Origin: Kiritimatiellia bacterium
GTDB taxonomy: Bacteria > Verrucomicrobiota > Kiritimatiellia > RFP12 > UBA1067
DNA length: 7,040 bases
Assembly (NCBI GenBank): GCA_017508315.1
Contig: JAFVZE010000289.1
Location: forward strand, 1 to 7,040
Direction of reading: 5' to 3'
Position 1 is the first letter of the stretch. Each line of letters starts with the position of its first letter. The notes beneath the pieces are model-generated. The model was not told where the DNA came from. It did not search any database and saw only the letters and a program-made list of their open reading frames with translations. Shown one piece after another: positions 6,531-7,040 of the stretch. The position numbers and the translations under genes were made by a program.

Positions 6531-7040
6531 ATGAAAAAGAAAGCTGAAACGAAGAAGTGCGCCAAGGCCGCGAAAACGGCCGTGGCGAAAAGCGCGAAGA
6601 TCGCCAGGGAGGGCAGTGTCCTTCTGGAGCGCACCGACAAGGTCGTAACCCGCGACAGGAACACGGTCCTCAAGATTTTCGGACCGAGCTACAAGGTGAG
6701 CGCCATCCTCAACGAGGCGATGAACGAGGCGCGCGCGGCGGAGACGGGATTGCCTGTCGCGAAAGTGATCGAAGTTCTCAAGCTTCGCGACCATTGGTGC
6801 ATCCGCCGCGAATGGGTGGAGGGAAAGACGCTTGCCGACGTGATGGCGTCGGACAAGAAGAATCTCATGAAGTACCTGAAGGAGTTCGTCGCCATCCAGT
6901 GCGAGATATTCTCCAAGACCTCGGAGCGCATGGGCAATCTCGCCGACAAGCTCGACAAGCAGATTTCCGCCTCGCCGCTCCCGAAGGAGACGCGCTACGA
7001 CCTGCATATGAAACTCCAGAGCTTCGCACGCGGCAAGGCG
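6531..7040 (+). CDS. Protein-kinase-fold phosphotransferase (APH-like), 3'-truncated
   Basis: The frame stays open from ATG 6531 to the window end, giving 170 residues. Residues ~29-170 resemble the N-lobe and early C-lobe of small aminoglycoside-phosphotransferase/choline-kinase-like proteins. I recall a paralogous family of this kind in Fibrobacter and gut Firmicutes, without assigned substrates. Visible features are ERTDKVV (33-39), the likely ATP-binding beta-3 lysine in VLKIF (Lys48), a helix with NEAMNEAR (61-68) and ETGLPV (71-76), a hinge-like EWVEGKTL (94-101), and TRYDLH (154-159). The catalytic HGD loop and metal-binding Asp would follow just past the edge and cannot be checked. 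The first ~25 residues are an extra basic tail rich in Lys and Ala, unlike what I expect for the family. The start is fixed by GAGGGAG at 6517-6523. The gene lies 64 bases after adhE with no visible terminator, so read-through from the adhE promoter is possible. The substrate is unknown, and antibiotic resistance should not be assumed. Confidence 0.75.
   Translation, partial: MKKKAETKKCAKAAKTAVAKSAKIAREGSVLLERTDKVVTRDRNTVLKIFGPSYKVSAILNEAMNEARAAETGLPVAKVIEVLKLRDHWCIRREWVEGKTLADVMASDKKNLMKYLKEFVAIQCEIFSKTSERMGNLADKLDKQISASPLPKETRYDLHMKLQSFARGKA

Noticed and set aside
3764..6673. A 969-codon open frame on the - strand covering all of adhE.
   Set aside because: It is codon-aligned with adhE and exists because adhE lacks TTA, CTA and TCA codons. 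Its product is Arg/His/Val/Asp-rich with no recognisable domain, and adhE itself is certain.

Overview
This GC-rich window is tightly packed bacterial DNA with every recognised gene on the + strand. It looks like ordinary chromosome from an anaerobic or fermentative bacterium. The evidence is a housekeeping tRNA synthetase subunit, a full-length bifunctional AdhE, and a small phosphotransferase of a type I associate with gut anaerobes. Gene content and style would fit the PVC group (Lentisphaerae/Victivallales or Kiritimatiellota), but that placement is a recollection-based inference and not shown by the sequence.

Layout. (1) Positions 1-1635 hold the last two thirds of pheT, the beta chain of phenylalanyl-tRNA synthetase, cut by the window edge. 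(2) A 152-base gap leads to a secreted protein of unknown function (1788-2651). Its last 61 bases overlap the start of (3), a membrane-bound family 2 glycosyltransferase fused to a GtrA-like membrane domain (2591-3673). These two are probably one transcription unit. (4) A short AT-rich gap carries a convincing sigma70-type promoter. A perfect 10-base inverted repeat surrounds its -35 box, so it is probably a regulated promoter. It drives (5) adhE (3830-6466), which shows very strong codon bias. (6) A seven-unit, 8-base tandem repeat begins inside the last codons of adhE and supplies its stop codon. (7) The start of a protein-kinase-fold phosphotransferase (6531 to the window end) follows, with a good ribosome binding site and an unusual Lys/Ala-rich N-terminal tail.

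How the genes relate. They do not form one pathway. pheT belongs to translation. The secreted protein and the glycosyltransferase probably belong to cell-envelope or surface-glycan work. adhE converts acetyl-CoA to ethanol and re-oxidises NADH during fermentation. The phosphotransferase may be read through from adhE, since no terminator is visible between them.

I found no mobile element, CRISPR array, RNA gene or obvious new defence or biosynthetic system. The points most worth a second look are the adhE promoter/operator and the 8-base repeat at the adhE stop codon.
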